From: Perkinsus olseni
Taxonomy: Eukaryota; Perkinsozoa; Perkinsida
Direction of reading: 5' to 3'
Length of the DNA: 51,747 nt
Assembly: GCA_013115125.1 (NCBI GenBank)
Contig: JABANN010000220.1
Coordinates: 1-51,747, forward strand
Positions 21,362 through 31,271 of this stretch are shown one piece after another. Below the pieces are notes generated by a model. It did not search any database and had not been told where the DNA came from. It saw only the letters and a program-made list of their open reading frames with translations. Position numbers and translations under genes: made by a program. Each line of letters starts with the position of its first letter. Position 1 is the stretch's first letter.

Positions 21362-22648
21362 TCTTTATTCGGAAAAATGAACTGCAAGCGAGCCGATTCG
21401 TAGAACCATAACAGCAGAATCTAAGCCGAGCTACGATTATAGTCATGACAAATCGACTGACATCAGTCAGAAAATGATGATCCCAAGAGACACTGGTGGG
21501 TCACTGAATGATTATCGGCGTAGGTGAAGCGCTGAACACTGCGCAGCTACATCGACGAGCACACAAATGATCTGTCCCAAAGCTCTGTCCCTCTCTGATA
21601 GGTCCATGGTGCTCCGAGAGGGGCAAGAAATCCGACAAGGGGCCGGATCGCGACATGACAGCATTCCTTGGAGGCCGGCCTCCAAATACGCCCTCTTTCC
21701 ATGGGGCGTGTTATTAGTCGGGCCAATGCTGTCATCATCTAACTCGATGGGAACTCCGATGTACTTTTGGTGGATATTGCCTCCGATTTAGCGTCAGAGA
21801 ACTGCCCCTGAGCCTGCATACTCACAGCGGCCCTCGACAACGTGTTGCGATGTTATGAGAGACTCTGTAGGCTTCCAGTGACTTGTTAGGGCTGCGATTC
21901 CGATCAGCTATTGCGACCCCGGTTGACCGATACTCGGAATCGAGCCCCAGCCCTCCAATTCGGAATGAAAATACTATCATCAAGATTTACTCCGATAACT
22001 GATGGATTTTCGATTGGTAAATCACTGACACACAGAATTGCATCGACAAGCCAACTATCGTTTCACTATCGAGGGGCTGCCTCAATTAGCTCCACACCAT
22101 CCCACTGGATACGTCCGGCCGAGGACCATTACAGTGGATCCAAACAGGCCCGTCCCCCTGTTAACGCTGAGTCACTACGAACCTGTCCGTAGTCACCCGA
22201 TGAAAACTTCCCCAATCCATCCTCTTCACTATCCGCCACCGAAGATGCGACTGGGGTAAAGGTGAGTAACAGTACTCACCGTGAGTATATACAGTTTGTT
22301 ACGGATACAATGCAACATGAAGAATGCGGCCACTATGCCACGTGGTGCGAAAACGGCGGTCAAATAGAGTTTAACAAGTCCTGAGCCCGCTTCTGAGTGC
22401 TGTTGCCACTTGGTATAGCAGCCTCATTCCTATCATTATGATTAAGACAACTTTCGAGTGTAGCTGATGACTAGCTCAACACGTTGGCATGATGCAAGAA
22501 ACGGAATAACCGATATATTATTTGCCTACAGGCAGCAGCACAGCTCCGACTATTACGTTAGTGGAGCACAACTATTGTGCTCGATTGTCCAAAAAGACAG
22601 TGGTTCAATCGATAAGAAGAAAGAGGAATGGTTTTTGAAGAGAGTAAC
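21362..22648. other. PK3-PK4 spacer
   Basis: 1287 bp with no supported protein gene. The only notable structure is the multi-stem inverted-repeat cluster at 21655-21735. The flanking PKs are almost identical but I see no copy of this structure in the other PK spacers. Confidence 0.5.
21655..21735. ncRNA. Candidate structured RNA: three-way junction closed by an 11-bp stem
   Basis: ATGACAGCATT (21655-21665) pairs perfectly with AATGCTGTCAT (21725-21735). Inside are a perfect 18-bp palindrome TTGGAGGCCGGCCTCCAA (21668-21685) and a 6-bp stem ACGCCC (21688-21693) / GGGCGT (21704-21709). The three nested helices in 81 nt suggest an RNA fold or a small inverted-repeat element. Strand unknown; no family recognised and no B-box nearby. 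Confidence 0.35.
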
Positions 22649-24217
22649 TTACTCAACATTGACAACCTCCATCATGTTGGTGGCACCGGCGGCGTTCTCC
22701 TTGATACCGTGAACGGCAACAACCTTATCACCAGCCTTCACGAGACCAACAGACTTGGCGTACTCGAGAGCCTTGGCGATGACAGCCTCGGTATCCTTAA
22801 GGGACTCAACCTGGAAGGGGAGGATGCCACGGGCGACGGCAGTGTGGGCGACGGTGTGCTCGTTATCAGTGACGCACAAGATCTGCTGACGAGGACGGTA
22901 CTTGCCCAAGAGACGAGAAGTAGAGCCAGTCTGGCTGAGGGCGAGGATGAGGGAGGCGTTGACCTCGGAGGCGAGAGCAACGGCGTTGGAGCAGATAGAC
23001 TCGGCAACGGGGAGACCCTCGGGGTGCTTGTTCATGACGGCCTCGCGGATGCGGAGGTAAAGGGAGTCGTAGTCGATGACAGACTCCGCGCTCTCGCAGA
23101 TGCGACGCTGGATGGAGATGGCGTTCACGGGGAACTTACCGCTGGCGGCCTCACCAGAAAGCATGACACCATCGGTACCATCGAGGACGGCGTTGGCGAC
23201 ATCACTGACCTCGGCACGAGTGGGCCTGGGGTTCTCGATCATGGACTCGAGCATCTGGGTGGCGGTGATGACGGGCTTGCCAGCGAGGTTGCAGCGAGCA
23301 GTCATCATCTTCTGGGCGAGGAAGACCTTCTCAGGGGGCATCTCCATACCGAGATCACCACGAGCGATCATGATGGCATCGGAAGCCTCGAGGATATCAT
23401 CGAAGTTCCTGAGACCCTCAGTGCTCTCGATCTTGGAGATGATCTGGACGTTCTTACCGGCCTCACCCATCAACTTGCGGAGACCACGGATATCATCACC
23501 GTGCTGGACGAAAGAAGCGGAGATGAAATCGATTCCGTTGGGAAGACCCCAGTTGAGGATATCGTTAGCCTCCTTCTCACCGATGCACGGAAGGTCAACC
23601 CTGACGCCGGGGAGGTTCATGTTCTTACGCTCACCGATGATAGCGTGGTTCAAGACACGAGTCTTGACGCTGTCCTCGTAGCACTCAACGACCTGCAGGT
23701 TAACCGTACCATCAGCCATGAGGATGATAGAGCCGGGCTTGACACTCTGGGGGAGCTTCTCGTAGGTGCAGGCAATCTTGTGGGCATCACCCTTGAAGGA
23801 GTAATCAGTGGTGAGGATCAAGTCCTGACCGGCCTCGAGCTCGACCTTGCCACCAGCGGCGAAGAAACCCGAACGGATCTCAGGTCCCTTGGTATCGAGC
23901 ATGACGGCGACGTGCTTGCCGGGGCACTGCTTGAGAGCCTCCTTGAGGTTGGCGAGGCACTTGCTGTGGCTCTCGAAGTCACCGTGGGAGAAGTTGAACC
24001 TGGCGATGTTAAGGCCCTGGTTGATCATCTTGACCAAAGTCTCGACATCCCAATCGGAGGGGCCCATAGTGCAGGTAAGAGTGGTCTTACGGGTGATGGG
24101 GTCACAGCTGGAACCATCCCAGGCAGCGAGGTCAGCCATCTGGTCAGTGATGGAGACGGCGGCCTGGCCGAGGACACCGTGGTCCTTGATGGAGCGTCCG
24201 CTGAAGCCGTGAGACAT
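22649..24217 (-). CDS. PK: Pyruvate kinase 4 of the array (intronless, 522 aa)
   Basis: Complete pyruvate kinase, the near-twin of PK3, with identical catalytic motifs and C-terminal domain (SLYLRIREAVMNKHPEGLP, LILALSQTGSTSRLLGKYR). The C-terminal domain differs from PK1, PK2, PK5 and PK6, so any allosteric behaviour may differ between the PK3/4 pair and the rest (inference). Ends MMEVVNVE with the stop at 22649-22651. Confidence 0.97.
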   Translation of the reverse strand: MSHGFSGRSIKDHGVLGQAAVSITDQMADLAAWDGSSCDPITRKTTLTCTMGPSDWDVETLVKMINQGLNIARFNFSHGDFESHSKCLANLKEALKQCPGKHVAVMLDTKGPEIRSGFFAAGGKVELEAGQDLILTTDYSFKGDAHKIACTYEKLPQSVKPGSIILMADGTVNLQVVECYEDSVKTRVLNHAIIGERKNMNLPGVRVDLPCIGEKEANDILNWGLPNGIDFISASFVQHGDDIRGLRKLMGEAGKNVQIISKIESTEGLRNFDDILEASDAIMIARGDLGMEMPPEKVFLAQKMMTARCNLAGKPVITATQMLESMIENPRPTRAEVSDVANAVLDGTDGVMLSGEAASGKFPVNAISIQRRICESAESVIDYDSLYLRIREAVMNKHPEGLPVAESICSNAVALASEVNASLILALSQTGSTSRLLGKYRPRQQILCVTDNEHTVAHTAVARGILPFQVESLKDTEAVIAKALEYAKSVGLVKAGDKVVAVHGIKENAAGATNMMEVVNVE

Positions 24218-25209
24218 GATGTTGAGGAATATAATTCACTGTGGCAAAGACATCCTTAATCCTATATCGTACACTACTGCATCAGTATTGTCACACTACC
24301 AAGGACAAGCGTTCGTCGACACTGCACAAGGCGGTCACCTCCAGACGGGGGATTTAGCTAAGCAACGACGATCGCTTGGGGGACACCTCCACACAAAGCT
24401 CGGGAACCTCGGACAGGCGCGCGAGATCCCTGCTAAGACCTGCAGGGAAGGACTGGTCAGCGGTACATCATCGACCACGGCTCGCGATATCCAAGCTTAA
24501 CAAGGCATCGAAGCGGACTCTTGAGAAGTCGATTGCTGTTGGACCCACGCGCCGAAAATTGATGATGACCAATCCCACAGTTAGCATCGTAGATACCGTA
24601 GCGATACAAGCGGCGATGCTTCTTGTGATTAGCGAACGCTGACCTCATGGACCCGCCATGATACTAGAAAAGATAGACCGCTTGTCTGTACCGGTCAACT
24701 CCTCGTACGGTATCTTCAGCACACCCCGTGATTTGCGTATGCGTGCAGATGGAGCACGTTAGGGAGGTACGACCAACACATCCGCCGCCATGCCGTGATA
24801 GAGTATCGTTTGCCGGGTGAATGTGATCACCGACATTAACACTTCGAACTCAAATCAGAGTTCCCTAGGAGGAATGACTTCCAGCATCTCTTGGCATCAC
24901 CAATAGCGAAGTCCATAGCGATAAAGATCAGCAGTAGTTCGAGATACATAGGAATTACAAGGCGTACTACGCACAAACTGCGATTGGTAAGTAGACGGTC
25001 CCATGACCATTACTGAGCGTACTACTTATATATACTCTATTAGGGAAGAGGAAGAAGTAAGAAAAACACGGTTGAAGCAGACCAGTCATGACGGTATGGT
25101 CAGCAAAACTGTTGTTACTAATCTACGGTTATGGGTGTATTCGCCGACGACAATCGTCAAAGATCAGCAGCCAAATGACTCATATTTACAACGGGAGTGA
25201 CTCAGAATT
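24218..25209. other. PK4-PK5 spacer
   Basis: 992 bp; no gene, repeat or RNA recognised. Small open frames have no coding character. Confidence 0.4.
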
Positions 25210-26835
25210 TCACTCCACAACGAGAACCTTAATCTGGTTGCTAGCACCAGGGGTAGACTCTTGCATGCCATGGACGGCAACAACTTTATCACCAACTCGG
25301 CACATCCCCATCTGCTTAGCGTGGGCGAGGGCATTATGAAGGATGTGATCAGATCCTTGAAAGGAAGGCACTTGCAGGGCCATGACGCCCCTAGAGAGAG
25401 CTAAGTGCTTCACAGTCGACTCGAACGCTGAGAGGGCCAAAATCTGTTGTGATGGCCTGTACTTAGCCAAAAGGCGAGCAGTGTTACCGGTCTCAGTGAG
25501 AGCGACGATGATGGAGGCATCGCATTCTACAGCTGTCTTTACAGCCGATACGCATACTGCCTCTGAGGTACACAGACCCTCAGGATGAGCATTCATAACA
25601 GCCTGTCGAATGCGAGAGTAAAGGCCATCATAGTCGATTGAATGCTCGGCAACCTCACAAATAGATCGTTGAATGTGGACTGAACTCACGGGGAACTTAC
25701 CACCAGCGGTCTCACCGGAAAGCATGACAGCATCGGTACCATCGAGGACGGCGTTGGCGACATCACTGACCTCGGCACGAGTGGGCCTGGGGTTCTCGAT
25801 CATGGACTCGAGCATCTGGGTGGCGGTGATGACGGGCTTGCCTGCGAGGTTGCAGCGGGCAGTCATCATCTTCTGGGCGAGGAAGACCTTCTCAGGAGGC
25901 ATCTCCATACCGAGATCACCACGAGCGATCATGATGGCATCGGAAGCCTCGAGGATATCATCGAAGTTCCTGAGACCCTCAGTGCTCTCGATCTTGGAGA
26001 TGATCTGAACATTACGACCACGACTCCCCAAAATCTTCCGCAGTCCACGGATATCATCACCGTGCTGCACGAAGGAGACAGCGATGAAGTTGATGCCGTT
26101 GGGGAGACCCCAGTTGAGGATATCGTTGGCCTCCTTCTCACCGATGCAGGGAAGGTCAACTCTGACGCCGGGGAGGTTCATGTTCTTACGCTCACCGATG
26201 ATAGCGTGGTTCAAGACACGAGTCTTGACGCTGTCCTCGTAGCACTCAACGACCTGCAGGTTAACCGTACCATCAGCCATGAGGATGATAGAGCCGGGCT
26301 TGACACTCTGGGGGAGCTTCTCGTAGGTGCAGGCAATCTTGTGGGCATCACCCTTGAAGGAGTAATCTGTGGTGAGGATCAAGTCCTGACCGGCCTCGAG
26401 CTCGACCTTGCCACCAGCGGCGAAGAAACCCGAACGGATCTCAGGTCCCTTGGTATCGAGTAAAATGGAGACGTCCCTGTTTGGCCGCTCCCTGAGTGCA
26501 TCCCTCAGATTCCTCAAAGTCCGACTATGAGTATCGAAGTCACCATGGGAGAAGTTGAACCTCGCCACGTTCATGCCCTGATCAATCATCTTAACCAAAG
26601 TATCAACATCCCAGCATGATGGGCCCATAGTGCAGATGAGCTTGGTCTTCCTCGTTAGAGAGTCTGGAGAGTAGCAGTTCTCATTCCACACGGACAACTC
26701 AGCCAAGTCATCGGCAACAGCAAGATCGGCCTGACCAAGTGCTCGACTCCCTTCAATGTACCGCCCCGTGAAGCCATGATCAGCTACAGGGGTGTCAATA
26801 ACGGCGGAGGCAGCAGCAACAGCAGCACCGGCCAT
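25210..26835 (-). CDS. PK: Pyruvate kinase 5 of the array (intronless, 541 aa from the chosen start)
   Basis: Complete enzyme. I chose ATG at 26835 (MAGAAVAAASAVIDTPVADH) over one at 26922 because it opens directly on the conserved HGFTGR block; either way the N-terminus is 15-45 residues longer than in the sister genes and Ala-rich, possibly a weak targeting sequence. Catalytic motifs are as in PK1. From about 25690 to 26540 the DNA is nearly identical to PK1, with abrupt loss of identity just after VMLSGETAGGKFPV into the C-terminal domain (SSVHIQRSICEVAEHSIDYD). Ends NQIKVLVVE. Confidence 0.96.
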   Translation of the reverse strand: MAGAAVAAASAVIDTPVADHGFTGRYIEGSRALGQADLAVADDLAELSVWNENCYSPDSLTRKTKLICTMGPSCWDVDTLVKMIDQGMNVARFNFSHGDFDTHSRTLRNLRDALRERPNRDVSILLDTKGPEIRSGFFAAGGKVELEAGQDLILTTDYSFKGDAHKIACTYEKLPQSVKPGSIILMADGTVNLQVVECYEDSVKTRVLNHAIIGERKNMNLPGVRVDLPCIGEKEANDILNWGLPNGINFIAVSFVQHGDDIRGLRKILGSRGRNVQIISKIESTEGLRNFDDILEASDAIMIARGDLGMEMPPEKVFLAQKMMTARCNLAGKPVITATQMLESMIENPRPTRAEVSDVANAVLDGTDAVMLSGETAGGKFPVSSVHIQRSICEVAEHSIDYDGLYSRIRQAVMNAHPEGLCTSEAVCVSAVKTAVECDASIIVALTETGNTARLLAKYRPSQQILALSAFESTVKHLALSRGVMALQVPSFQGSDHILHNALAHAKQMGMCRVGDKVVAVHGMQESTPGASNQIKVLVVE

Positions 26836-27326
26836 CTTCGAGAGTCCTGATGAATGATTGAAAATGAATCTGAAGCCACTCCCCGCTAAAGTGAAAGAAA
26901 TCTCCCATGACGGCATCATCATGCTGACCCCTAGAAGCTACCATACAGACACCGACTTAAGGAGATGCTATACGCTATCGCAGGGCTCTCCCTCGATACG
27001 ACCAAGTAGTAGACGGGCACCCTTCCCAACGATGACTTCTACGACCAACATAATCACTGAGAGGGATGTTTGGGGAGCCGAGACAGCAGCCGCAGCAACG
27101 CAACAACAACAAGTACTCGGCAGCAGCAGCAGCAGCAGCAGCAGCATTGATAATCAAATTATCAGAGGTTTGTCGTTGTTATGATGATTAAGTTAGACCA
27201 CCGCACAATGGATGATGAGTTAACAGCAAAAACAACAGCAGTGATGACGACGATGAGGCACCGTCACACTACTCGCTGTTCATATTAGAAAAAAGTGCAT
27301 AACCATTATCGCGATGACAGTACTAG
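26836..27326. other. PK5-PK6 spacer with CAG repeat
   Basis: 491 bp without a gene. A pure CAG run lies at 27121-27146, next to an imperfect CAA/CAG-rich stretch. It is in the likely leader/promoter region of PK5. Confidence 0.5.
27121..27146. repeat. (CAG) microsatellite
   Basis: Uninterrupted CAG triplets, 26 bases, noncoding spacer. Confidence 0.9.
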
Positions 27327-29108
27327 TTAGTCCACCTCGAGAACCTTCATCAGATTGCTAGAACCACTGACCTCCTCCTTCACGCCGTGCACAGCGACGA
27401 TCTTATCACCCACGGAACACAGCCCCACCTGTTTGGCGTGTTCAAGGGCATTCCTAATGACATGATCAGTACCCTGGAAGGATGGCACCTGTAGGGCTAC
27501 TATCCCCCTGTATAACTGTAAGTGCTTAATAGTAGACTCCGACGCCGACAGGGCAAGGATTGGCGGAGATGGTCGATATTTGGACAGTAACTTGGCCGTA
27601 GCGCCCTGAGAAAAAAAACGAGGAATGATAATCACCACCACGAGCACCACTGGTAGCATTATTACCGTTTCTGTAAGGGCAACGATGAGCGTGGCATTAC
27701 ATTCAATACAAGCCTTCACGGCAGAGGAGCAGACCGCCTCTGGTATCGCCAAACCCTGACACGACAACACTTGCCAATTACCCATGCCACCGTCGCCGCT
27801 TACACCATCGTTCTGATTCATGACAGTCTCTCGTATCCTCTGGAACAGGGTATCATAGTCAATAGAGGACTCGGCCTCCTCACAGATCCTCCTCATAATA
27901 GACACCGCTTGAACCGGGAATGCACCGCCGGCCGACTCGCCGGAGAGCATCACAACATCAGTACCGTCAAGGACAGCATTGGCGACATCACTGGCCTCAG
28001 CACGAGTAGGTCTAGGATTCGTGACCATGGACTCCAGCATCTGGGTGGCGGTGATGACGGGCTTGCCCATCAGGTTGCATCGCCCAGTCATCATCTTCTG
28101 GGCGAGGAAGACCTTCTCGGGAGGAATCTCCATACCGAGATCACCACGAGCGATCATGATGCCATCGGAAGCTGCGAGGATATCATCGAAATGCTTCATG
28201 CCAGACTCATTCTCGATTTTAGAGATGATCTTGATGTGACGCCCTCTCGGTCCAAGCAGCTTGCGGAGGCCTCTGACCTACCAGAACAAACGATATTAAT
28301 CAGCGGCACCCAAGCACCTGTTGTTATTACATCATCGCCATCTTGGACGAAGGATGCTGCTATGAAGTTAACTCCTTGCGGAATCCCAAAATTAAGGATA
28401 TCATTCTTGTCCTTCTCGCTGATACACGGCAGGTCCACTCTGACCCCAGGGAGGTTCATATTTTTACGTTCCCCAATAGTAGCATTGTTCATAACACGCG
28501 TCCTCACACTGTCTTCAAGGCATTCGATCACTTCCAGACTGACAGTTCCATCGGCCATAAGGATGGTGGACCCAGGTTTGACACTCTGGGGTAGCTTTGC
28601 ATAGCTACAGGCAATCTTGGTAGAGTCACCCTTAAAATCGTAGTCGGTGGTCAGAACAAGCTCCTGGCCAGCTTCTAATTTAACCTTGCCGCCTTCCTCC
28701 TTGAAAAAACCAGTTCTAATTTCCGGGCCCTTAGTGTCGAGGAGTATCGCCACATGCTTCCCGGGACGCTGCTTCAACGCTTCTCTTATGCGCTGAACGG
28801 TGGCTCCATGAGCTTCGAAATCCCCGTGGGAAAAATTGAGTCTGACAGGAAAAAATCTATCCACTAACACCTACAGTTTACCATTACCTCGCCACGTTCA
28901 TGCCCTGATCAATCATCTTGACCAAAGTATCAACATCCCAGCATGATGGGCCCATAGTGCAGATGATCTTGGTCTTCCTCGAGAAGGTATCAGTAGCATT
29001 AGAACTCCACTTCGATAACGCTGCCATGTCGTCAGACAGTACTATAGACGCCTGGCCGTAGACGCAGTGGTCTTTGATGAACCGTCCGGTGTATCCGTGG
29101 GTCGACAT
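27327..29108 (-). CDS. PK: Pyruvate kinase 6 of the array, five exons (524 aa)
   Basis: Exons 28888..29108, 28331..28841, 27804..28277, 27666..27755 and 27327..27605 sum to 1575 nt, an exact 525 codons including stop. Introns are 46, 53, 48 and 60 nt, all GT-AG, removing sequence that would otherwise insert residues into FNFSHGD-, DGDDVRGLRK-, VMNQNDGG- and ALTETGATAK-type motifs. Every catalytic motif is kept (TMGPSCWDVDTLVKMIDQG, TKGPEIRTG, IISKIENESGMKHFDDIL, MIARGDLGMEIPPEK). It is the only copy with introns and is the most distant at DNA level. It may be the ancestral gene from which intronless copies arose through an mRNA intermediate, or a copy that gained introns. Confidence 0.95.
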
Positions 29109-29967
29109 ACTGCGCCAAAGGAGGAGGTGGTGGACAACCACAAAAACCTAAACGGCAGCCTACTTCTAGCCCGAGACTGTCTCAACAACGTGATCACTGC
29201 GCAGAACACTAGCGCGCGCCCCGGTGATCGATTATCCTCGAGCCCAACATGACACTACAAAGAAACAAGTGTTGCGTCAATCGTCAAAGGTCCAGACATT
29301 ATCGCAGTTGCCGCACCTGAAAAGTTCAGGATTCGTCGGCGATTGGCTATCTCAGGTGACCGGTTTCTGAATGTCTCGATCGGTGTAATATTGGCTACTT
29401 CGTATCGACCTCTTTTGCCATTCCCGAACAATAGAAGCACACAAGCATTTACATGCATGTATGTTGACTATCATATGATCGCTTCCCTTCTTCAATGAGA
29501 ATATGAGTCGACATCGTACGCAGTCCCACGGGAGTAATTAGACAGGTAGCCAGCGGGTGCGGTTGCCCCATGACAAGTGGCTTCTCCCTCAGTCGTCGAC
29601 CATTCCTCGTTATGGCCAATTATCAGTTCGCGTTTGAAGAGCCTCGATGGTGTCTTTTGCCAGAATAAGTACCGATTGGACGAACGGCTAATTCGCCCAA
29701 TCCTCTTTTTGGGGCATCAGTGAAACAGAAATAGGTCAGGAAATGGCATCGTTTTTTTTGTTTTTTACTTGTCGCCGGAATCGACAGCGCAGCCACGGGT
29801 ACACCCAAATTCCGGTCCAGAACGGCAGTAGCGAGAATCGATGTGGACAGAACTGATGCTGAACTTGAGTGGATTTCAAGACGACAAGTGACGAGGTTAG
29901 AATTAGAACAGTCGTGATCATAGAAGCGGTACAACAACGTCCGATATTAGCGGTGGTGGGCAGTAGA
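29109..29967. other. Spacer upstream of PK6
   Basis: 859 bp. No coding exon, repeat or RNA gene recognised; short T-runs only. Confidence 0.4.
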
Positions 29968-31106
29968 CTACTTAGCCTCCTTCCTCGGGCCAGTTGCATG
30001 CATCTCAGTTGATGCACCCCAGACCTCGTTCTTACGGCAGTCTGATTGGCCATACCCCTGCATAACAACATCATCACCATAGGACCACTACTAGTACTAC
30101 CTCCAGAAACCTGAATCGAATTCGACCAGTCGCCCCACAGCTTGGACACACATCATGCTCTCCTCCGATGTGATTGTAGCGTGCGTCCAATGCAGCCCGC
30201 AGCTGAGGAACAAAGATCGAACTCCCCCTACGCGATCAGCAACCAACCTGTTTGGCCTCTTTGATGGTCTCCTCGTGTTCTCGCTCTCTCTTGCGAGTGT
30301 CCACCGAGCTTCCAACTTCTTGTAAAAATTCACGCGTTCTGGCATCACTACGGTCACCGGCCACATTTATGATCTGCGCAAAATACCGGTGTTATCGGAT
30401 CACGTACACCACCCTTCCAACCTTTTCTCGCGTGATCGGGTAGACGCTCTCCGGGTTCTCTGCCAAATGCTTCAAGGGGTCCACTATCTTCTTCAGATTC
30501 ATCCGATAATCACCGGTATCAGCACCATACTCGTCGTAGAGGTACTGCTCAGCGGCGTCAGACAGCCACAGTAAATCCGGTACACCGATGACCAGCCTCG
30601 CGGCAGCAGGAGTGGTACGAAGACTTTTCTGAACTAAAAACAGTAAAACCATCATTCAACGATACCCCTTCATCCGTACATCGTTCGTCGTATTGGACGG
30701 CACCGGGCCGAGCTTCCACGCGCTGATAAGCTTGGTCGCCGATGTCTTTATGCACTCCCGGATGTTATTATGATACCACTCCTTTGATAACTCTCGCTGT
30801 ACTGCCTCACAACTGAGGGCACTTCGACTGGACGGTGGCACAAGCAGTAGCATTGCCATATAAATAGAAGCCAGCTTAGGAGACTCCGGACCATCCTTCT
30901 CACGTGCTGCTGCTAGTCTAGCCAGTACAGCGGCGACCGTGAAGTCCCATCGTGGATCGACACACTGAGAACGGCCATCACCATTCGATACCCGTCAATG
31001 ATGGCCTACTGCATCGACCAGGGCTCCCGTGACCATATGCTTGGCGGAAAACCGAAGTTGGCCGTTCGCCTGAACCGCCTTCTTTCCTTTGTGAACAGCC
31101 GACATG
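29968..31106 (-). CDS. TFIIS-like transcription elongation factor
   Basis: Start ATG at 31106 (MSAVHKGKKAVQANGQLRFS). After one intron the next exon gives WDFTVAAVLARLAAAREKDG and IRECIKTSATKLISAWKLGP, the LW/TFIIS N-terminal helical bundle signature. A further exon has LSDAAEQYLYDEYGADTGDY then RMNLKKIVDPLKHLAENPES, matching TFIIS domain II (the Pol II-binding three-helix domain), followed by FLQEVGSSVDTRKREREHEE. The last exons carry CPSCGATGRIRF, the first half of a zinc ribbon, and a Lys-rich end with TAG at 29968-29970. The acidic Asp-Glu hairpin that drives RNA cleavage in true TFIIS (RSADE) is not visible in any frame I could join, so it may be a TFIIS relative without cleavage activity, or the last splice sites are misread. 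Confidence 0.62.
30203..30247 (-). other. 45-nt intron with T-arm-like core (sense)
   Basis: TFIIS-like gene intron GTTGGTTGC..TTCCTCAG, containing GGGGGAGTTCGATCTTTG, a weak B-box. Confidence 0.45.
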
Positions 31107-31115
31107 ATATAGAAC

Positions 31116-31154
31116 TGCGGAGGGAGGTCCCGGGTTCGATCCTCACGGAAAACC
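31116..31154 (-). other. Leader intron with T-arm-like core (antisense)
   Basis: Just upstream of the TFIIS-like ATG, a GTTTTCC..CTCCGCAG segment contains GGATCGAACCCGGGACC, the reverse complement of GGTCCCGGGTTCGATCC. It could be a 5'-UTR intron, or the acceptor could serve trans-splicing. Confidence 0.45.
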
Positions 31155-31271
31155 ATTTGCGCTCCTTTCACCCTCAAAAATACTGCAACCAAAAGACATA
31201 CTGAATTCAAAAGAAACTTTCACAATGCATGGTTATGAGAAATCACCTTCGACGATGCTGACAGTCCCCAC

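Noticed and set aside
19853-24259. Long open frames (516 and 543 codons) on the plus strand opposite PK3 and PK4, and a 264-codon one opposite PK1
   Set aside because: They mirror the PK codon bias (complement of GNC/GNG-rich sense codons), have Gly/Asp/Leu-monotonous composition and no family features. They are shadows of highly biased genes.
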